A DNA stretch of 64,000 nt from Jeotgalibacillus sp. ET6 (GTDB taxonomy: Bacteria; Bacillota; Bacilli; Bacillales; Jeotgalibacillaceae): the NCBI RefSeq assembly GCF_029667115.1, contig NZ_JARUIU010000006.1, positions 62,001 to 126,000 of the forward strand, given 5' to 3'. The notes below the pieces were generated by a model that did not search any database, was not told the origin of the DNA, and saw nothing but the letters and a program-made list of their open reading frames with translations. Below are positions 1 through 8,028 of the stretch, one piece after another (the stretch's first letter is position 1; every line of letters begins with the position of its first letter). Both the position numbers and the translations under genes were made by a program.

Positions 1-1
1 A

Positions 2-304
2 CCTGCAATAAAATCCATATACGGTTTTATTGACTTCCATGAAATCCCCCGCGATAAAGGCGGCATATTCATGTTTTACAATGTAAATGATGAACTGTTA
101 TTTGTAGGGAAGGCACGAAAACTGCGTCAGCGGATTAAAAAACACTTTGAAGATCAAGTTTCGCCCGTAAAAAACCACCGGGATGAAATTTACCGGATAG
201 ACGTAAGTGTTGTTGACCATCCAATGGAACGTGATATTTACGAAACCTTTATTATCAATGAGTTTCAGTCGAAATACAATATCGAAAAAGTATTTTATAA
301 ATAA
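2..304 (+). CDS. GIY-YIG domain nuclease-like protein, 5' partial
   Basis: The reading frame is open from the first complete codon of the window, so the gene begins upstream. The visible C-terminal 100 residues contain a GIY-YIG core: a GGIFMFYN strand (the GVYxF-like position), then LLFVGKARKLRQRIKKHF, which matches the YVGKAxxLRxRxxxHF segment of this nuclease superfamily, and a late Glu/Asn-rich helix (YETFIINEFQSKYN). The internal ATG at 71 lies inside the domain and is unlikely to be the true start. The family includes UvrC N-termini and many small stand-alone nucleases; which one this is cannot be judged without the 5' end. No terminator is visible directly after the stop. Confidence 0.75.
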   Translation, partial: PAIKSIYGFIDFHEIPRDKGGIFMFYNVNDELLFVGKARKLRQRIKKHFEDQVSPVKNHRDEIYRIDVSVVDHPMERDIYETFIINEFQSKYNIEKVFYK

Positions 305-452
305 TCTGTCGTATGATTGCGGATCTTTTTTATTGCATTTGCGAAGGGGTTATTATATGATTTATCAACAGGCTGCGTTGTTCGTACTAACTAAGTAAGT
401 TTTAACCTTTAAGCTGTAATAGGGAGTTTTAAATAAAAACGGAATTGGCAAG

Positions 453-475
453 CCTCCGTCTATAAGACAAGGAGG
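453..475 (+). promoter_or_regulatory. Hairpin sequestering a Shine-Dalgarno sequence
   Basis: CCTCCGTCT (453-461) pairs with AGAC (465-468) and GGAGG (471-475), leaving a 3-nt loop and a 2-nt bulge. The GGAGG is the ribosome binding site of the small ORF that starts at 482, so the stem would hide it. This could be a simple translational switch or thermosensor-like element; no known riboswitch class was recognised. Confidence 0.45.
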
Positions 476-481
476 ACATAC

Positions 482-652
482 ATGAATGTTTTTGCGAACA
501 CCCACTTTGAGGAGTGGTGGTTTAAAACTTTCTTAATCCATACGGCAAAGGCGGCCGACAAAGTAAAAAAGCCGGATCCATTTATGGAACGGCTTTTTTG
601 CTATTTTAAAAAAGTGCTGTCAGCCTTAAAGATTTGTTCGCAGTTCCCATAA
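482..652 (+). CDS. Small ORF, 56 aa, unknown function
   Basis: An ATG six bases after a strong AAGGAGG opens 56 codons starting [20 protein letters not shown]. The product would be small, with two adjacent Trp residues, a basic middle part and no clear membrane segment. I do not recognise the family. Against it being a normal gene: an intrinsic-terminator hairpin (565-599) lies inside the frame and the last 27 bases overlap the convergent kynA stop. The true product could be read only in part, or the region could be a leader or regulatory RNA whose SD-like sequence is structural. Coding status is uncertain. Confidence 0.35.
   Translation: MNVFANTHFEEWWFKTFLIHTAKAADKVKKPDPFMERLFCYFKKVLSALKICSQFP
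565..599. terminator. Rho-independent terminator, probably bidirectional
   Basis: AAAAAGCCG and CGGCTTTTTT flank a 15-nt loop, giving a stem with T-runs on both strands. It can end kynA (minus strand, stop at 626) and any transcript from the 450-560 region. Confidence 0.7.
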
Positions 653-1471
653 TTCCGGGAAAAAACGCTGATCCAGTACTTTTTTTAAATAGTGAACCCC
701 GGAGGAACCCCCTGTTCCTTGTTTAAACCCGATAATTCTCTCCACGGTTTTCATATGTCTGAATTTCCACTGCTGCATTCCATCTTCAATGTCTACCAGT
801 TTTTCTGCCAGCTGATATAGATCCCAATTTTCCTCTTTATTCTTGTATACAGAAAGCCATGCCTGCAGGACAGATTTATTTTCAGTATATGGTTCAGTCA
901 TATTGCGGGCTAAGACGTTGTGGTCAATTGGAAAGCCAGCCCGGCTTAGTGCCTGAATAGCTGAATCATATAGACTAGGGGCATGCAGTGCTTCGTGCAA
1001 GGTCTGTGAAAGCTTTTGATCTTTTTCATATATTTTAAGTATATGAGCTGTTTTATATCCAAGAGCAAACTCAATCATACGGTACTGAAATGACTGGAAG
1101 CCGCTGGCATTTCCCAGCGATTCCCTGAACTCACTGTATTCAGCAGGAGTAAGAGTAGAGAGTACATCCCATGCCTGGATAATTTGAGCCTGAATTCTGG
1201 ACACGCGAGCCAGTTTTTTAAAAGAAGCATCCAGTTGATTATTTTGGACCGCTTTAATAGAGGCAGTTAATTCATGTAAAATTAATTTCATCCAAAGCTC
1301 ATTTACTTGATGAATAACGATAAAGAGCATTTCGTCGTGATGGTCTGATAATCTGTTTTGAGCATCCAGCAAATGATCAAGACTCAAATATTCACCGTAG
1401 GTCATCGCATCCTTAAAATCCATTCGAATGTTTTTTTCGCCGTGTTTTGACCGATCATGATCTAGTGTCAT
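626..1471 (-). CDS. kynA: Tryptophan 2,3-dioxygenase
   Basis: The 281-aa product is a haem-dependent tryptophan 2,3-dioxygenase, which opens the indole ring of L-tryptophan to N-formylkynurenine in the cytosol. Family signatures are clear: [16 protein letters not shown] near residue 24, [20 protein letters not shown] (substrate and haem pocket), [13 protein letters not shown], and the C-terminal [20 protein letters not shown] segment, which carries the proximal haem His and the GTGGSSG loop that closes on the substrate. Length fits the bacterial family (about 280). The ATG at 1471 has an AGGGGG ribosome binding site. No kynB or kynU lies beside it, so further steps, if present, are encoded elsewhere. 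It is divergent from uvsE, and their shared upstream region has an inverted GTTTATC/GATAAAC pair (1513-1551). Confidence 0.95.
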   Translation of the reverse strand: MTLDHDRSKHGEKNIRMDFKDAMTYGEYLSLDHLLDAQNRLSDHHDEMLFIVIHQVNELWMKLILHELTASIKAVQNNQLDASFKKLARVSRIQAQIIQAWDVLSTLTPAEYSEFRESLGNASGFQSFQYRMIEFALGYKTAHILKIYEKDQKLSQTLHEALHAPSLYDSAIQALSRAGFPIDHNVLARNMTEPYTENKSVLQAWLSVYKNKEENWDLYQLAEKLVDIEDGMQQWKFRHMKTVERIIGFKQGTGGSSGVHYLKKVLDQRFFPELWELRTNL

Positions 1472-1605
1472 GTTTTCCCCCTTATTTACACATCAAAATT
1501 TGTCACATCCCCGTTTATCGTTTATTGTAACGTGATAAATATATGATAAACAATACTAGCCGGCTAAAGTAAACAAGCAGCGTGGCATTAAGAAGAGGTG
1601 CAATA

Positions 1606-2478
1606 ATGAGGTTTGGTTATGCCTGCATTAATTTAACGATCCCCACTAAATTTAGAACCTGCCGCCTGAAAACGGCAGAAGAAAAAGGAATCGACTATAT
1701 TAAGGAGCTGACGCTAAGTAATTTCAGTCAGACCCTGGAGGCTGTAAAATGGAACCTTCAGAACGATATTTATTTTTACCGCTTCAGCAGTGATCTGGTG
1801 CCATTTGCCACCCATCAAATTAATGACTGGGAGTGGTGGACAGATGAAGATGTATTGGAAATTACAAATGAAATAAAAGCACTCCAGCAAAACTATTCCA
1901 TGCGTTTCAGCTGTCATCCGGGTCAATACAATGTATTAAACTCAAAAAATCCGGCTGTTGTCACCAATACAATAAACGATTTAACCTACCATGAACGAAT
2001 GATGAATGCAGTCAATGGCCAGGATATGATCCTGCACATTGGCGGGGTTTACGGTGATAAGGAAGCAGCCATTGAAAGGTTTGCCCAAAATTACAAACGG
2101 CTGCCGGATGGGATTAAATCCCTCCTCAGAATTGAAAATGATGATAAATCTTTTACGTTGGAGGATGTGGTAAAGGTGCATCAAAAAACAGGTGCGCCTA
2201 TATGCTTTGATATTCATCACCACAACTGCAATCCAGGGGAAGAGGAACTAAAGCCTTTACTGAATGAAGTGTGGAAGAGCTGGGGAGACAAAAAGCCAAA
2301 ATGTCACATCAGCAGCGGAAAAACACACTCAACTGACCGCAGCCATCATGATCTGATTTTAGAAGAAGATCTGGATGCTTTTTTGGGACTGCTGGATGGA
2401 GTGGATGCAGATATCATGTTCGAAGCTAAACTAAAGGAACAATCCGTTCTGCCGCATCTTCATAAAGAAAGAGGATAG
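1606..2478 (+). CDS. uvsE: UV damage endonuclease UvdE/UvsE
   Basis: The protein belongs to the UvdE family, TIM-barrel endonucleases that nick DNA 5' of UV photoproducts in the alternative excision repair pathway. Visible signatures: N-terminal MRFGYACINLTIPTKFRTCR, FRFSSDLVPFATH, RFSCHPGQYNVLNS, a metal-binding MILHIGGVYGDK, ENDDKSFT, PICFDIHHHNCNP and the terminal ADIMFEAKLKEQ. These supply the His/Asp/Glu cluster expected for the metal site. The start at 1606 is preferred over in-frame codons upstream because AGAGGTG precedes it at good spacing and family proteins start MRFGYA/MRLGYA. At 290 aa it is somewhat shorter than the roughly 320 aa I recall for the B. subtilis protein, the difference being at the C-terminus. 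Confidence 0.92.
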   Translation: MRFGYACINLTIPTKFRTCRLKTAEEKGIDYIKELTLSNFSQTLEAVKWNLQNDIYFYRFSSDLVPFATHQINDWEWWTDEDVLEITNEIKALQQNYSMRFSCHPGQYNVLNSKNPAVVTNTINDLTYHERMMNAVNGQDMILHIGGVYGDKEAAIERFAQNYKRLPDGIKSLLRIENDDKSFTLEDVVKVHQKTGAPICFDIHHHNCNPGEEELKPLLNEVWKSWGDKKPKCHISSGKTHSTDRSHHDLILEEDLDAFLGLLDGVDADIMFEAKLKEQSVLPHLHKERG

Positions 2479-2481
2479 GCA

Positions 2482-2934
2482 TCAAAAATTGTAATCCCAA
2501 AGTATTTTCCATTCTTCATTAAGCTCAGTAATGTACAGGTACTGAACCATTTCCATTTTCCCGTATACACTGTTATATCTGATCGTTGCTTCAACTTGAT
2601 AAACAGGCAGGGGGGTCGCTTCGTTGGTCATTTGCCAGCTGTCTATCTTTTCAGGAGAGCCCAGGGAATAAGAAAAAGAGTCAGATTGAAAATGCTCATT
2701 CAATAATGCTGAACGGTCAATAATATACTGATCCTTTGAAAACCTTTTTTGCAAATCCGGATGAAGATAATCCCAGGAAGAGGATGCTTCACCCTGCTGT
2801 TCAAGGGTATAAAATTCTTCTGCAGCTTCTATTACCTGATCTTTTTCAGAAGGAAAAAAGAGGACAATTAAAATGATCACCCCTGCGATCGATAAAAGCA
2901 GCACGGGTATAAAGGATAAATTTCTTTTTCTCAT
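2482..2934 (-). CDS. Small membrane-anchored protein, unknown function
   Basis: A 150-aa protein with a basic N-terminus (MRKRN), one membrane segment at about residues 8-27 (FIPVLLLSIAGVIILIVLFF) and a soluble domain rich in aromatic and acidic residues. The soluble part (VIEAAEEFYTLEQQGE..SWDYLHPDLQKRFS, ending EEWKILWDYNF) has the look of NTF2-like or DUF4878-type folds, in which a helix pair is followed by a strongly twisted sheet; this is inference from pattern only. It has no lipobox Cys, so the first segment is probably an anchor. GAGGGGG precedes the ATG. The stop is only 3 bases from the convergent uvsE stop, and no terminator is visible between them. Confidence 0.7.
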   Translation of the reverse strand: MRKRNLSFIPVLLLSIAGVIILIVLFFPSEKDQVIEAAEEFYTLEQQGEASSSWDYLHPDLQKRFSKDQYIIDRSALLNEHFQSDSFSYSLGSPEKIDSWQMTNEATPLPVYQVEATIRYNSVYGKMEMVQYLYITELNEEWKILWDYNF

Positions 2935-3044
2935 CGTACCCCCTCATTTCTTAAAGTGTCTACTTCATACGTATTCAAAAGCGTTTACTATCTTTACCTT
3001 TTTGAAAAGATTTGAAAAAAATATATTTTTATTTGCTATCAGAA

Positions 3045-3232
3045 AGAGCTTGGGACACAAAGTAGCCCGGGCTCTTTCATCTGTTCATTGACCTTCGGAT
3101 GCTTTCCGCAGGGAAGGCACTGAGCTTTTTACAGGTCCTGCCCTTTAAAATATGAGCTTGCCGTCATATCCTACAGTCACCGCCTTCTGCTTCATTCACC
3201 TACATATAAAAAATTTCATTTTAAAACTTTTT
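3045..3232 (-). repeat. Dispersed intergenic repeat, copy A (diverged)
   Basis: Reverse-orientation copy of the repeat family defined by copy C (38789-39020). Recognisable blocks are GAGCTTGGGACA, CTTTCCGCAGGGAAGGCACTGAGC, GAGCTTGCCGTCATATCCT and a CACCTAC end. It lies in the 500-bp gap between the membrane-anchored protein and paaA and holds no gene; the gap otherwise contains only the paa promoter at its right end. Confidence 0.7.
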
Positions 3233-3372
3233 TCAGTAGTGACGCAACACCTTCTCTTTTTACTAGGCAACAAAACAACTAAAGAATGATCAGACATTGA
3301 CTAGAGAAGCTGTTTTCAAAATTGAACACAGATAAATCCTCTATATGTTTTTGTTAAATTCTGAAAATTATA

Positions 3373-3400
3373 TTGACAAAGCATGACGATATTATATAAT
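3373..3400 (+). promoter_or_regulatory. paa operon promoter
   Basis: TTGACA (3373-3378), a 16-bp spacer and a perfect TATAAT (3395-3400), 36 bases upstream of the paaA start. This is a near-consensus sigma-A promoter, so tight repression is expected. Confidence 0.8.
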
Positions 3401-3401
3401 T

Positions 3402-3418
3402 ACGTTAAAATAACGTCA
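3402..3418 (+). promoter_or_regulatory. Candidate PaaX operator at the paa promoter
   Basis: ACGTTAAAATAACGT (3402-3416) is a perfect inverted repeat placed just downstream of the -10 box, where a bound repressor would block initiation. The same sequence, 18 of 21 bases identical over 3402-3422, recurs at 13760-13780 at the same position in the phenylalanine dehydrogenase operon promoter. The paaX gene ends this operon, so PaaX is the likely ligand-responsive repressor; this assignment is inferred. Confidence 0.55.
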
Positions 3419-3435
3419 TATAAAAAGGTGGTAGT

Positions 3436-4389
3436 ATGATCAATTTAGAATCGTTAGAGGATAAGAACATCAGGTTTATGGAGCGCATTGAGGCAGGAGA
3501 AAAAATTGAAGCAGATGACTGGATGCCGGATGAGTACCGAAATGTTTTGATTAAGCTTATTTCCATGCATGGAATTAGCGAAATCATGGGTGCACTGCCT
3601 GAAAAAGAGTGGGTCCCCAAAGCCCCTACACTGAAAAGAAAGCTCGGCATCATGGCAAAAGTACAGGATGAGATGGGTCATGGACAGCTTTTGTTAAGAG
3701 TAACGGAAGATCTGATAAAACCATTGGGAAGAACAAGGGAAGACATCATGGAAGATCTTTTCACGGGCAGGTTGAAATTTCACAACGTTTTTCATATGGA
3801 AGCGCCAACCTGGGGAGATGCCGGTTTAATTGGCTGGCTCATTGATGGTGCTGCTATTATTACACAAACGAATATGCTGAATGCCTCTTATGGACCATAT
3901 GCCCGTGCCTTAAAACGGATTTGTGCCGAAGAGGTGTTTCACGCACAGCATGGAGAGGCGATCATACTGGCACTCGCGGAAGGAACCGACGATCAGAAAA
4001 AAATGGTGCAGGAGGCAGTCGACCGCTGGTGGGAGCCGCTGCTGATGTTTTTTGGGCCTGGAGATGCCAAAGCTACTGGTTCATCAAAACAGGATGTTAC
4101 GGCAAAATACAGAATCCGGTCAAAGTCGAATGAGGAGCTGCGTCAGGATTTTTTCACAAAATATGTCCCAAGGATCTTGTCGATTGGTCTGACTATTCCT
4201 GATTCAACCATGCTGTATGATCAAAAACAGGATAAGTGGGTGTATCAGCAGCCGGACTGGGAAAAGTTCAAAGAAATTGTGAAGAATAAAGGGCCAAAAT
4301 CTCAAGAACGCTTAAGATTGAGAGAGCTTTCCTATGAAAACAATGAATGGGTAAGGGAAGCCCTAGCTCAATCAGAGGAAGCAATATAG
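3436..4389 (+). CDS. paaA: Phenylacetyl-CoA epoxidase subunit PaaA
   Basis: The 317-aa protein is the catalytic diiron subunit of the 1,2-phenylacetyl-CoA epoxidase, which uses O2 and electrons to epoxidise the aromatic ring of phenylacetyl-CoA. It keeps both ExxH metal motifs: DEMGHGQLLLR (about residue 79) and AEEVFHAQHGEAI (about residue 165), the latter also supplying extra carboxylates. The rest (ADDWMPDEYRN, FHNVFHMEAPTWGDAGLIGW) is typical PaaA. AAAGGTGG precedes the ATG. It is first in the paa operon, directly after a strong promoter and operator, and paaB follows after 15 bases. Confidence 0.95.
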   Translation: MINLESLEDKNIRFMERIEAGEKIEADDWMPDEYRNVLIKLISMHGISEIMGALPEKEWVPKAPTLKRKLGIMAKVQDEMGHGQLLLRVTEDLIKPLGRTREDIMEDLFTGRLKFHNVFHMEAPTWGDAGLIGWLIDGAAIITQTNMLNASYGPYARALKRICAEEVFHAQHGEAIILALAEGTDDQKKMVQEAVDRWWEPLLMFFGPGDAKATGSSKQDVTAKYRIRSKSNEELRQDFFTKYVPRILSIGLTIPDSTMLYDQKQDKWVYQQPDWEKFKEIVKNKGPKSQERLRLRELSYENNEWVREALAQSEEAI

Positions 4390-4404
4390 AAAGGTGGGGC
4401 TTAT

Positions 4405-4758
4405 TTGAACTCAAAGACAGCTGGTTTTTTTCAGGAATATGAGGTGTTCAGTAAAAGAACGGCTACTTCACCAATGCAATATCAATTTAGCCTGCTTGCT
4501 CCAAACGAAGAAATGGCACTCGTTCTTGCTCAGGAAAATTTTATGAGACGTGAGCCGGTTGCAGATATATGGGTGATGAAACGGTCATCAATAAAAAAAA
4601 TGACACCGGAAGAAAGACTGTCATTGCTAAGGATTGACAATAAAGATTACAGAAACACAAAAGGATATGGCTATCTTCAAAAAAAATGGCGGCAGTATGA
4701 ACAGGAAATGCTCGATGAAAAAGAGATTTTTTCGTGGGGAGGGAAATTGAAGAAATGA
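4405..4758 (+). CDS. paaB: Phenylacetyl-CoA epoxidase subunit PaaB
   Basis: The 117-aa product matches PaaB, the small non-catalytic subunit that holds the PaaAC assembly together. Characteristic pieces are YEVFSKRTATSPMQYQFSLLAPNEEMALVLAQENFMRREPVADIWVMKRSSI. The TTG at 4405 is taken as the start because AAGGTGGGG ends a few bases upstream and the family consensus begins close to this point. The stop overlaps the paaC start as ATGA, indicating translational coupling. The C-terminal extension beyond the classic ~95 aa, with NKDYRNTKGYGYLQKKWRQ, is common in the Gram-positive forms as far as I can judge. Confidence 0.92.
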   Translation: MNSKTAGFFQEYEVFSKRTATSPMQYQFSLLAPNEEMALVLAQENFMRREPVADIWVMKRSSIKKMTPEERLSLLRIDNKDYRNTKGYGYLQKKWRQYEQEMLDEKEIFSWGGKLKK

Positions 4759-5558
4759 CAGAATTGGGGACGCCATCTTTTAAAAAAACAGTGGTAGAAC
4801 TTCTCTATCAGCTCGCAGATGATGATTTTATTCTGGCCTGCCGCGGTTCAGAATGGCTTGGTCTTGCTCCTCATATTGAAGAGGACGTTGCTTTTTCTTC
4901 CATCAGTCAGGACACAATGGGGCATGCAGCAATGTTCTATGGCCTGCTGGAGCAGCTGGGTGAGGGCAATATGGATGAGCTTTCCCATGCAAGGGAAGGA
5001 AGTCAGCGTAAAAATGCGGTTCTGTGCGAGATTCCAAATGGTACAGGTCATTATTTAAAGGAACCTCGCTATGATTGGGCTTTTACAGTGGTCAGGCAAT
5101 TTTATTACTCTATCGCAAAAAAAATAAAACTGGAATCGTTAAAGCAATCAGCCTACGAACCTTTGGCTCATGCAGCTGTAAAGATAAACATGGAGCTGCA
5201 CTACCATATTCTGCACTGGACGGTGTGGTTTAAACAGCTGATACTTTCAGGGGGAGAGGCAAAGCAAAGAATGCTTGAAGCCATAATCCGTGTTGAACAG
5301 GAATTTGGGGATGTCTGCTCATTAGGTCCTTTATCAGCTGAGATGGCAAACCTCAAGCTAATTGATAAAGAGGATGTATTACTCGAGAGATTTCATAATA
5401 GTGTAAAACCGGTATTTCACACATTATCTATTCCCTATAAAGGCAGCTTTGGGTACCGTTCAGGAAGAGGAAGATTTGGTGAACATACACAGGAACTTCA
5501 GCATGCACTAACAACTTTAACTGAGGTCTACCGAACAGATCCAGCAGCAGCCTGGTGA
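4755..5558 (+). CDS. paaC: Phenylacetyl-CoA epoxidase subunit PaaC
   Basis: PaaC is the structural paralogue of PaaA in the epoxidase. The protein has the ferritin-like helices (ELLYQLADDDFILACRGSEWLGLAPHIEEDVAFSSISQ) but the first ExxH is replaced by DTMGH, consistent with the family rule that PaaC has lost diiron ligands. The ATG at 4755 overlaps the paaB stop (ATGA) and gives 267 aa; a GTG at 4734 would add seven residues. GGGAGGG lies 11 bases before the ATG. It is followed after 22 bases by paaD. Confidence 0.93.
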   Translation: MTELGTPSFKKTVVELLYQLADDDFILACRGSEWLGLAPHIEEDVAFSSISQDTMGHAAMFYGLLEQLGEGNMDELSHAREGSQRKNAVLCEIPNGTGHYLKEPRYDWAFTVVRQFYYSIAKKIKLESLKQSAYEPLAHAAVKINMELHYHILHWTVWFKQLILSGGEAKQRMLEAIIRVEQEFGDVCSLGPLSAEMANLKLIDKEDVLLERFHNSVKPVFHTLSIPYKGSFGYRSGRGRFGEHTQELQHALTTLTEVYRTDPAAAW

Positions 5559-5580
5559 AAAAGAAAGGAGGCAGCTTCTT

Positions 5581-6090
5581 TTGACATGGCATGACGGTTT
5601 AAACGTTGAAGAAAAAATCAGAATCAATCAAGTACTTCAGTCAGTAAAAGATCCGGAGATAGATTCAATCAGTATTTTGGAACTGGGTATGGTGGAGCGG
5701 GCAGAGTTGCAAGATGGTACGCTGACCCTTTTTCTTCTACCAACCTTTATGGGGTGTCCTGCCCTTGATATTATTAAAACCTCAATTTTGAAAGCGTTTA
5801 CAAAAGTAAAAGAGGTTAAGCAGATGGATGTTCACTTTATTTATCATCCGCCCTGGACGTCGGACCGGATCAGTGAAGAAGGAAAACTCAGATTGAAAGA
5901 GTTTGGAATCGCTCCGCCTATGAAAGAAGCAGGCACCACGGGTGAGTGGCAGGCAGCCTGCCCCTATTGCGATTCTCTTTATACAACTTTAGATAATCTG
6001 TTTGGGCCTACAGCCTGCCGCAGCATTTTATACTGCAAAAGCTGTAAAAATCCTTTTGAGGCCATGAAGCCGGTCTCTAACTGGATGTAA
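5581..6090 (+). CDS. paaD: Phenylacetate degradation protein PaaD
   Basis: A 169-aa protein with an N-terminal DUF59/MIP18 domain (VLQSVKDPEIDSISILELGM .. LLPTFMGCPALDIIKTSIL) and a C-terminal zinc-binding region (CPYC .. C .. CKSC). PaaD is thought to help iron or iron-sulfur maturation of the PaaABCE epoxidase. The start is TTG, placed by AAAGGAGG 11 bases upstream. There is no paaE reductase gene next to it, although paaE normally follows paaD in proteobacterial operons; the reductase must come from another locus or be replaced by a general one. Confidence 0.93.
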   Translation: MTWHDGLNVEEKIRINQVLQSVKDPEIDSISILELGMVERAELQDGTLTLFLLPTFMGCPALDIIKTSILKAFTKVKEVKQMDVHFIYHPPWTSDRISEEGKLRLKEFGIAPPMKEAGTTGEWQAACPYCDSLYTTLDNLFGPTACRSILYCKSCKNPFEAMKPVSNWM

Positions 6091-6142
6091 TCAAGTAATA
6101 GAAACAGATTTCCCAAAAACAAAATAGGAGTTGAATTTTACA

Positions 6143-6451
6143 ATGATGAAATTGATCGCACTTTACAAACAGCCGGAAAACAAAAAAGCATTTGATGAGC
6201 ACTATTTTGGAACCCACGGACCTATTACAGCATCCATTCCAGGACTTCAAAAGATGACGGTAACAAAAATGTCTGGGAGTCCAATGGGAGGAGAAGCTCC
6301 CTATTACTTGATGTGTGAAATGGTATACGAGAGTAATGATGCGTTTAAAAAAGCCATGAAAACGGATGAAGCAAAAGCTTCAGGAAAAGATGTCATGTCG
6401 TTTGCGGGAGATCTTGTCACATTAATGGTCGGTGAAGAGGTTCATGAATAA
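6143..6451 (+). CDS. EthD family protein
   Basis: A 102-103 aa protein of the EthD/dimeric alpha-beta barrel family: MMKLIALYKQPENKKAFDEHYFGTHGP, with the typical F-D-x-HY--THGP signature, PGLQKMTV and a C-terminal GDLVTLMVGEE strand. EthD proteins are small dimeric proteins of uncertain enzymatic role often found beside oxygenase or decarboxylase genes. The ATG at 6143 (or 6146) is preferred because AGGAG lies 12 bases upstream; the TTG at 6131 leaves no room for it. The next gene starts inside this one's last codons (6444 versus stop at 6451), so it is translationally coupled to the paa operon. Confidence 0.85.
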   Translation: MMKLIALYKQPENKKAFDEHYFGTHGPITASIPGLQKMTVTKMSGSPMGGEAPYYLMCEMVYESNDAFKKAMKTDEAKASGKDVMSFAGDLVTLMVGEEVHE

Positions 6452-7223
6452 TCAGTGGTCGCACATTCAGACAGAGATCGTAAAAAACGCAGGAACGATC
6501 ACGTTAAATCGTCCCGAGGTTCTGAATGCATTGAATACAATGATGGTTTCAGAAATCGTTCAGGCGATGGAGAATTTTGATCAGGACCAAACCGTTAAGG
6601 TAATCGTGCTAAAAGGTGCTGGCAGGGCTTTTGCTGCCGGTGCTGATATCGATGAGATGCTCGATAAAAATGCGATCGAATTAGAGCTCCTTAATCAATT
6701 CAGTGATTGGGACCGAATTGCCAGAATTAAAAAACCGATTATTGGGGCAGTTCATGGGTTTGTTTTAGGCGGAGGATTCGAGTTAGCGCTATGCTGTGAC
6801 ATTTTACTTGCGAGTCAATACACCGAATTTGGGTTTCCGGAAGCAGGGCTTGGTATTATGCCGGGAGCAGGGGGGACGCAGCGGCTGACAAAGCTGATTG
6901 GACATGCGAGGGCAATGAAATGGCTGTTGACCGGTGAGCGCTTTTCGGCTGAAGATGCATGGCAATATGGCATCGTCTCAAGCATCGTTCCCGATCAGCT
7001 TCTAGTGGAAGAAACAGAAAAAATGGCAGAAGCTATCGCAAAAAAACCGCCGCTTTCCGTCAGGCTTATTAAAGAGTCCGTACATAAAGCGAATGAGTTA
7101 TCTCTCGCTGAAGGAATGCAGCAGGAAAGAAAAAATTTCTATTTACTATTTTCTTCCGAGGATCAAAAAGAAGGACTGCGTGCTTTTAAAGAAAAGAGAA
7201 AAGCTGATTTTAAAGGCAGATAA
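6444..7223 (+). CDS. paaF: Enoyl-CoA hydratase, PaaF-like
   Basis: A 259-aa crotonase. It has the oxyanion-hole segment GRAFAAGADIDEM and both catalytic glutamates of true hydratases: GGGFELAL and GFPEAGLGIMPGAGG. In the paa pathway the equivalent enzyme (PaaF) hydrates 2,3-dehydroadipyl-CoA to 3-hydroxyadipyl-CoA. The ATG at 6444 overlaps the EthD stop and has GAAGAGG upstream; a GTG at 6432 is in frame but lacks a site. Substrate choice is inferred from the operon rather than from sequence. AGGAGG for the next gene follows the stop immediately. Confidence 0.85.
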   Translation: MNNQWSHIQTEIVKNAGTITLNRPEVLNALNTMMVSEIVQAMENFDQDQTVKVIVLKGAGRAFAAGADIDEMLDKNAIELELLNQFSDWDRIARIKKPIIGAVHGFVLGGGFELALCCDILLASQYTEFGFPEAGLGIMPGAGGTQRLTKLIGHARAMKWLLTGERFSAEDAWQYGIVSSIVPDQLLVEETEKMAEAIAKKPPLSVRLIKESVHKANELSLAEGMQQERKNFYLLFSSEDQKEGLRAFKEKRKADFKGR

Positions 7224-7239
7224 TCAGGAGGCTGTTTCG

Positions 7240-8013
7240 ATGTTTGAAACCATTTTCTATGAAGAAAATCATGGCGTGGCAACGATCACATTGAATAGGA
7301 AAGATAAATTAAATGCCTTTACTGAAGGGATGCACCAGGAACTGATGATTGCGCTTAAAAAAGCAGCGCAAGAACCAACTGTACGCTGCCTCGTGATTAC
7401 AGGCAGCGGAAAGGCTTTTTCTGCTGGTGAAGATTTGGATGGTGTAACAGAAGAACTGGATCATGGTGAAGTCATCAGAACTCGATATATGCCTGTGATG
7501 CTCCAGATAGCATCTCTTAATAAGCCTGTAGTAGCAGCAATAAATGGCGCAGCAGCAGGGTCTGGCTTGAGTTTGGCGCTAGCCTGTGATTTCAGGCTCA
7601 TGCACGAAAAAGCGAAACTGGTGCAAGCGTTTATCCACGTAGGATTAATTCCTGATTCCGCTAATCTGTTTTATCTGCCTAAATTGATTGGACATGCAAA
7701 GGCAATGGAACTTGCTGTTTTTGGAGAAAAGATTACCGCTCAAGAAGCTAAAGAGTCCGGACTCGTAACACGGGTCGTGAATGATGAAAACTGGGAGAAG
7801 GAGGTAGCGCAATTTGCCGCAATGCTTGCTCAGAAACCCACAGTGGCAGTCGGCCTTATTAAACGCCTTCTTCAAAAAAGCTGGGGTGAAAATCTTCAAT
7901 CGTATTTGCTTGAAGAAAGCTATAGTCAGAGAATAGCAGGCAAGTCTCCCGATCACATGGAAGGTCTTGCAGCATTTAAAGAAAAAAGAACCCCGGATTT
8001 TAAAGGGGAATAA
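7240..8013 (+). CDS. paaG: Ring 1,2-epoxyphenylacetyl-CoA isomerase, PaaG-like
   Basis: A 257-aa crotonase distinct from its neighbour. The oxyanion region is GKAFSAGEDLDGV, but the first hydratase Glu is replaced (GSGLSLAL) and the second position reads GLIPDSANLFYLP, carrying the Asp that PaaG isomerases use instead. PaaG converts the ring epoxide of phenylacetyl-CoA into the seven-membered oxepin-CoA and also isomerises a later pathway intermediate. The ATG at 7240 is chosen on AGGAGG (7226-7231); the open frame runs further upstream inside paaF and is not coding there. Confidence 0.85.
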   Translation: MFETIFYEENHGVATITLNRKDKLNAFTEGMHQELMIALKKAAQEPTVRCLVITGSGKAFSAGEDLDGVTEELDHGEVIRTRYMPVMLQIASLNKPVVAAINGAAAGSGLSLALACDFRLMHEKAKLVQAFIHVGLIPDSANLFYLPKLIGHAKAMELAVFGEKITAQEAKESGLVTRVVNDENWEKEVAQFAAMLAQKPTVAVGLIKRLLQKSWGENLQSYLLEESYSQRIAGKSPDHMEGLAAFKEKRTPDFKGE

Positions 8014-8028
8014 GAAGGGATGATAAAT

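Noticed and set aside
207-398. 63-codon frame after the GIY-YIG gene
   Set aside because: It overlaps the true gene in another frame and has no ribosome binding site or conserved features.
7093-7239. N-terminal extension of the PaaG-like protein
   Set aside because: It lies within paaF in another frame; AGGAGG and the family start point to ATG 7240.
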